A stretch of 64,000 nt of DNA from Nothopassalora personata. Its lineage: Eukaryota; Ascomycota; Dothideomycetes; Mycosphaerellales; Mycosphaerellaceae. Positions within the stretch are counted from its first letter, which is position 1. Each line of letters begins with the position of its first letter. The notes beneath the pieces are model-generated. The model was not told where the DNA came from. It saw only the letters and a program-made list of their open reading frames with translations, and ran no database searches. A program made the position numbers and the translations under genes. Shown in pieces: positions 62,297 through 64,000 of this stretch. The stretch lies in the NCBI GenBank assembly GCA_033816765.1, contig CM066296.1, forward strand, positions 2,046,001-2,110,000. Direction: 5' to 3'.

Positions 62297-62706
62297 CTAC
62301 AGTAGGCAATGGACGGATTGAATGGTCATGTCCAAACAATCCAATCACGCCTTCGCCACATCAGCAGCAAGTCTAGCCACCCGGAATTCCATCTCCTTCG
62401 CTGCGACCACATTCTCTTGTACTACGTGCGCCTCCTTGGATTTGGTTCCTGGTCCTGGTCGAGAAGCCATGTCTTCGCCGACCGTATAGACTGGCCTACA
62501 AGGCTCAGCTGGGGGTGACTGCTAACGCCAGTCAGGTAGCTAGGGCAGCGCCAATAAGTCCACACCGTTGACGTCTTTGTGATTGCGTTTCTTACCACGA
62601 TGAACCACTTTCCAGGTTGCGCGGTTGGTCCGGTCTGGATTTAGTAGGCCAGATTCTATGGTATCCCCCTTTCAGACCGCGCTGTCGCTCGAAGTTGTAC
62701 TCCTAA
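62297..62706. other. Intergenic, no gene seen
   Basis: A short plus-strand frame (62309-62518) has no recognisable domain. Nothing else supported. Confidence 0.5.
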
Positions 62707-63094
62707 ACCTTTATAGTCGAAAATACTGCGGTGTCTACATTATGTAAAAAGTGCCTGCTATGTCTACCTATTATTGTTAGAACGTACTCCTATAGGATAA
62801 GTACAAAGGTAGTTATATGTGTAAAAAGTAAATCCCTTACACCTATAACCTAGTCACTTGTTGTTGCTATAGATAATTATCCTTAGAAATAATATAGGGA
62901 TAGGGTCTAGGGATCGTGTTACTACCTAGGTAACATTGATATAGCACCTCTCTCTATACCTGCCGCTAGAAGAAGGGCCGTTAGGTAGGTACGACGAAAG
63001 TCACCGGACATAGGAGTATGTTTTGACAATAATAGCTAGACACGGCAGTTACTTGTTATAATGTAGACACGGTAGTATTTTCGACTATAAAGGT
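62707..63094. mobile_element. MITE with about 70-bp terminal inverted repeats
   Basis: The left end ACCTTTATAGTCGAAAATAC is mirrored at the right (ending GTATTTTCGACTATAAAGGT). Inverted similarity continues inward (GTGTCTACATTAT..., TGTCTA.CTATTATTGT) for about 70 bp with a few mismatches. The 388-bp element has no ORF. Its interior is TpA-rich, possibly RIP-affected. TA dinucleotides within the termini would suit a Tc1/mariner-type parent, but no clear target duplication was found. Confidence 0.75.
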
Positions 63095-63512
63095 GGATGT
63101 GGGAGTATTTCACCGTTGACAAAGATGCACTAACGCGAAAGAGAGACCTCGGAAGGACTCCCAAAGGTCAGCAAGAAGCCGAGCACAACTTCGCATCTTC
63201 CCTTGCCGGAGTAGTACGAACACCCGTCCGCATGATCCTTTCCCGCTTCGATAATAGCTACCTCAACTAGCCGATTGCACGACCACTCGCATGGCCTTGG
63301 CAACGCCTTGTCGATCGCCATGTGCAACCGCATGCAAGACTCCGCATGCTCCACAGCCACAGGTACAGCAGATAGCGGTTCTGTAACACCGCCAGCTGCT
63401 TGACTATGCAAGACGAAACATAATGATCGAATGATGATTTTTCGTTCATACGGCGCTGCTCGTGGCCTATTACTTGGTGGCATATGGTTCACCACACCTG
63501 GTATCGCGTATT
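63095..63512. other. Intergenic, 3' flank of the following gene
   Basis: Short frames only. Presumed 3' UTR of the minus-strand gene that ends at 63513. Confidence 0.45.
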
Positions 63513-64000
63513 TCACCGCGCGCCCTCCGCCTGCTTCCTCAGCGCCTCAATTTCAGCCTCGAACGCCGCCATATCAGCCAATACATCTCCCGGATTCTCT
63601 GCCGGCGGAGAAACCACGGCATGTTCGTGCTTCCCCGGTTCCGGAACCTGCTGCAGACTCCCTATACTCGCAGATCTTTCGCTATCAAGTGCGGTTCCCC
63701 CTCCACTTGACGTTCGATGATGCTCGGTACTTAATCTTCTCGTAAGCGTGGCAGGGTGACCGTCCAAACTACTCCGCTTCGAGCCTGCCCTTCTTGGCGG
63801 AGGCGCGGGTGGCGCGCTGGCGCTTGTGCTGCCGAAAGCTGCGAGGAAGGCGTCACCGGGTTTTTGAGGTAGTTGCGCGGACTCAGTGGTTCGTTTGCCT
63901 ATGCTGTGAGTACTGCCAGAGTTGGAAGGATGTCGCCGTGGTGGAGGTGGAGGTTTCGATTTCGGGATGTCGCTGGATGAGTGGCTTGGGGAGGGTTCTT
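63513..64000 (-). CDS. C-terminal part of a proline/serine-rich protein (continues beyond window)
   Basis: A minus-strand frame is open from the window edge to a TGA at 63515-63513. The peptide is low-complexity with polyproline SH3-ligand-like stretches (PKSKPPPPPRRHPSNSGSTH, ASAPPAPPPRR), a KPGDAFLAAFGS segment, and a short coiled-coil-like end (VLADMAAFEAEIEALRKQAE). Such tails occur in cytoskeletal, polarity and GAP proteins, but the diagnostic domains would lie outside the window, so the identity is unknown. Codon usage and lack of RIP fit a normal host gene. Confidence 0.6.
   Translation of the reverse strand, partial: EPSPSHSSSDIPKSKPPPPPRRHPSNSGSTHSIGKRTTESAQLPQKPGDAFLAAFGSTSASAPPAPPPRRAGSKRSSLDGHPATLTRRLSTEHHRTSSGGGTALDSERSASIGSLQQVPEPGKHEHAVVSPPAENPGDVLADMAAFEAEIEALRKQAEGAR

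Noticed and set aside
1..64000. CRISPR arrays, rRNA, tRNA genes
   Set aside because: No spaced direct-repeat arrays, no rRNA-like sequence, and no cloverleaf with A/B boxes was convincing by eye.

Overview
This window is from a filamentous ascomycete (Pezizomycotina; I infer a Dothideomycete, not proven). Host genes have 54-56 bp GT-AG introns. Lineage-typical families are present: a Zn2Cys6 regulator, a DUF6536 membrane protein, 2EXR and DUF7587 proteins and a monocarboxylate-type MFS transporter. Large blocks carry the mark of repeat-induced point mutation (RIP): CpA and TpG are almost absent, TpA is everywhere, CpG is kept, and old ORFs are full of TAA/TAG where CAA, CAG or TGG once stood.

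Layout. 1-8.9 kb: RIP-dead Ty3/Gypsy retroelements, one nested in another, then unassigned RIP debris. 9-21.8 kb: normal gene space with two broken 2EXR paralogues, a Zn2Cys6 transcription factor (580 aa, 3 exons), a BPL_N amidotransferase-like protein, a 138-aa cysteine-rich putative secreted protein, a DUF6536 protein with one in-frame TGA, and serine palmitoyltransferase subunit LCB1. 21,828-50,683: one large DNA transposon. 50.7-64 kb: gene-poor DNA with one intact MFS transporter, remnants of three genes, a MITE, and the 3' part of a proline/serine-rich gene.

The main discovery candidate is the 28.9-kb DNA transposon. It has inverted termini (TTACCTCAG...CTGAGGTAA), conserved subterminal blocks and a perfect 8-bp target duplication (GTCGCATG). 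Inside, RIP-eroded, are a DUF6589-like putative transposase (+), a RecQ-type helicase (-) with a long tail, and at least one further unknown gene. After RIP it received three LTR retrotransposons, all inside the helicase gene, and two solo LTRs. Each of the five has a perfect 5-bp duplication; without them the host element is about 11.4 kb.

The LTR elements are themselves notable. A (31,396-38,796) and B (39,268-46,128) are near-pristine chromoviruses with intact gag and pol. C (46,280-48,769) is a gag-only element carrying an antisense cysteine-rich ORF. Every element whose 5' leader can be seen (A, B, C, and RIP-dead D and E) has, within about 3 nt of the LTR, an 8-10 nt stretch complementary to a site in its own LTR. 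In A-D that site lies about 40 nt downstream of a TATA-like box. This is the Tf1-type self-priming layout, and the pairing covaries between two tandem LTR copies. A and B also share a strong hairpin exactly at the gag stop codon. Un-RIPed young insertions inside RIP-killed DNA suggest that RIP was active and later stopped or weakened.
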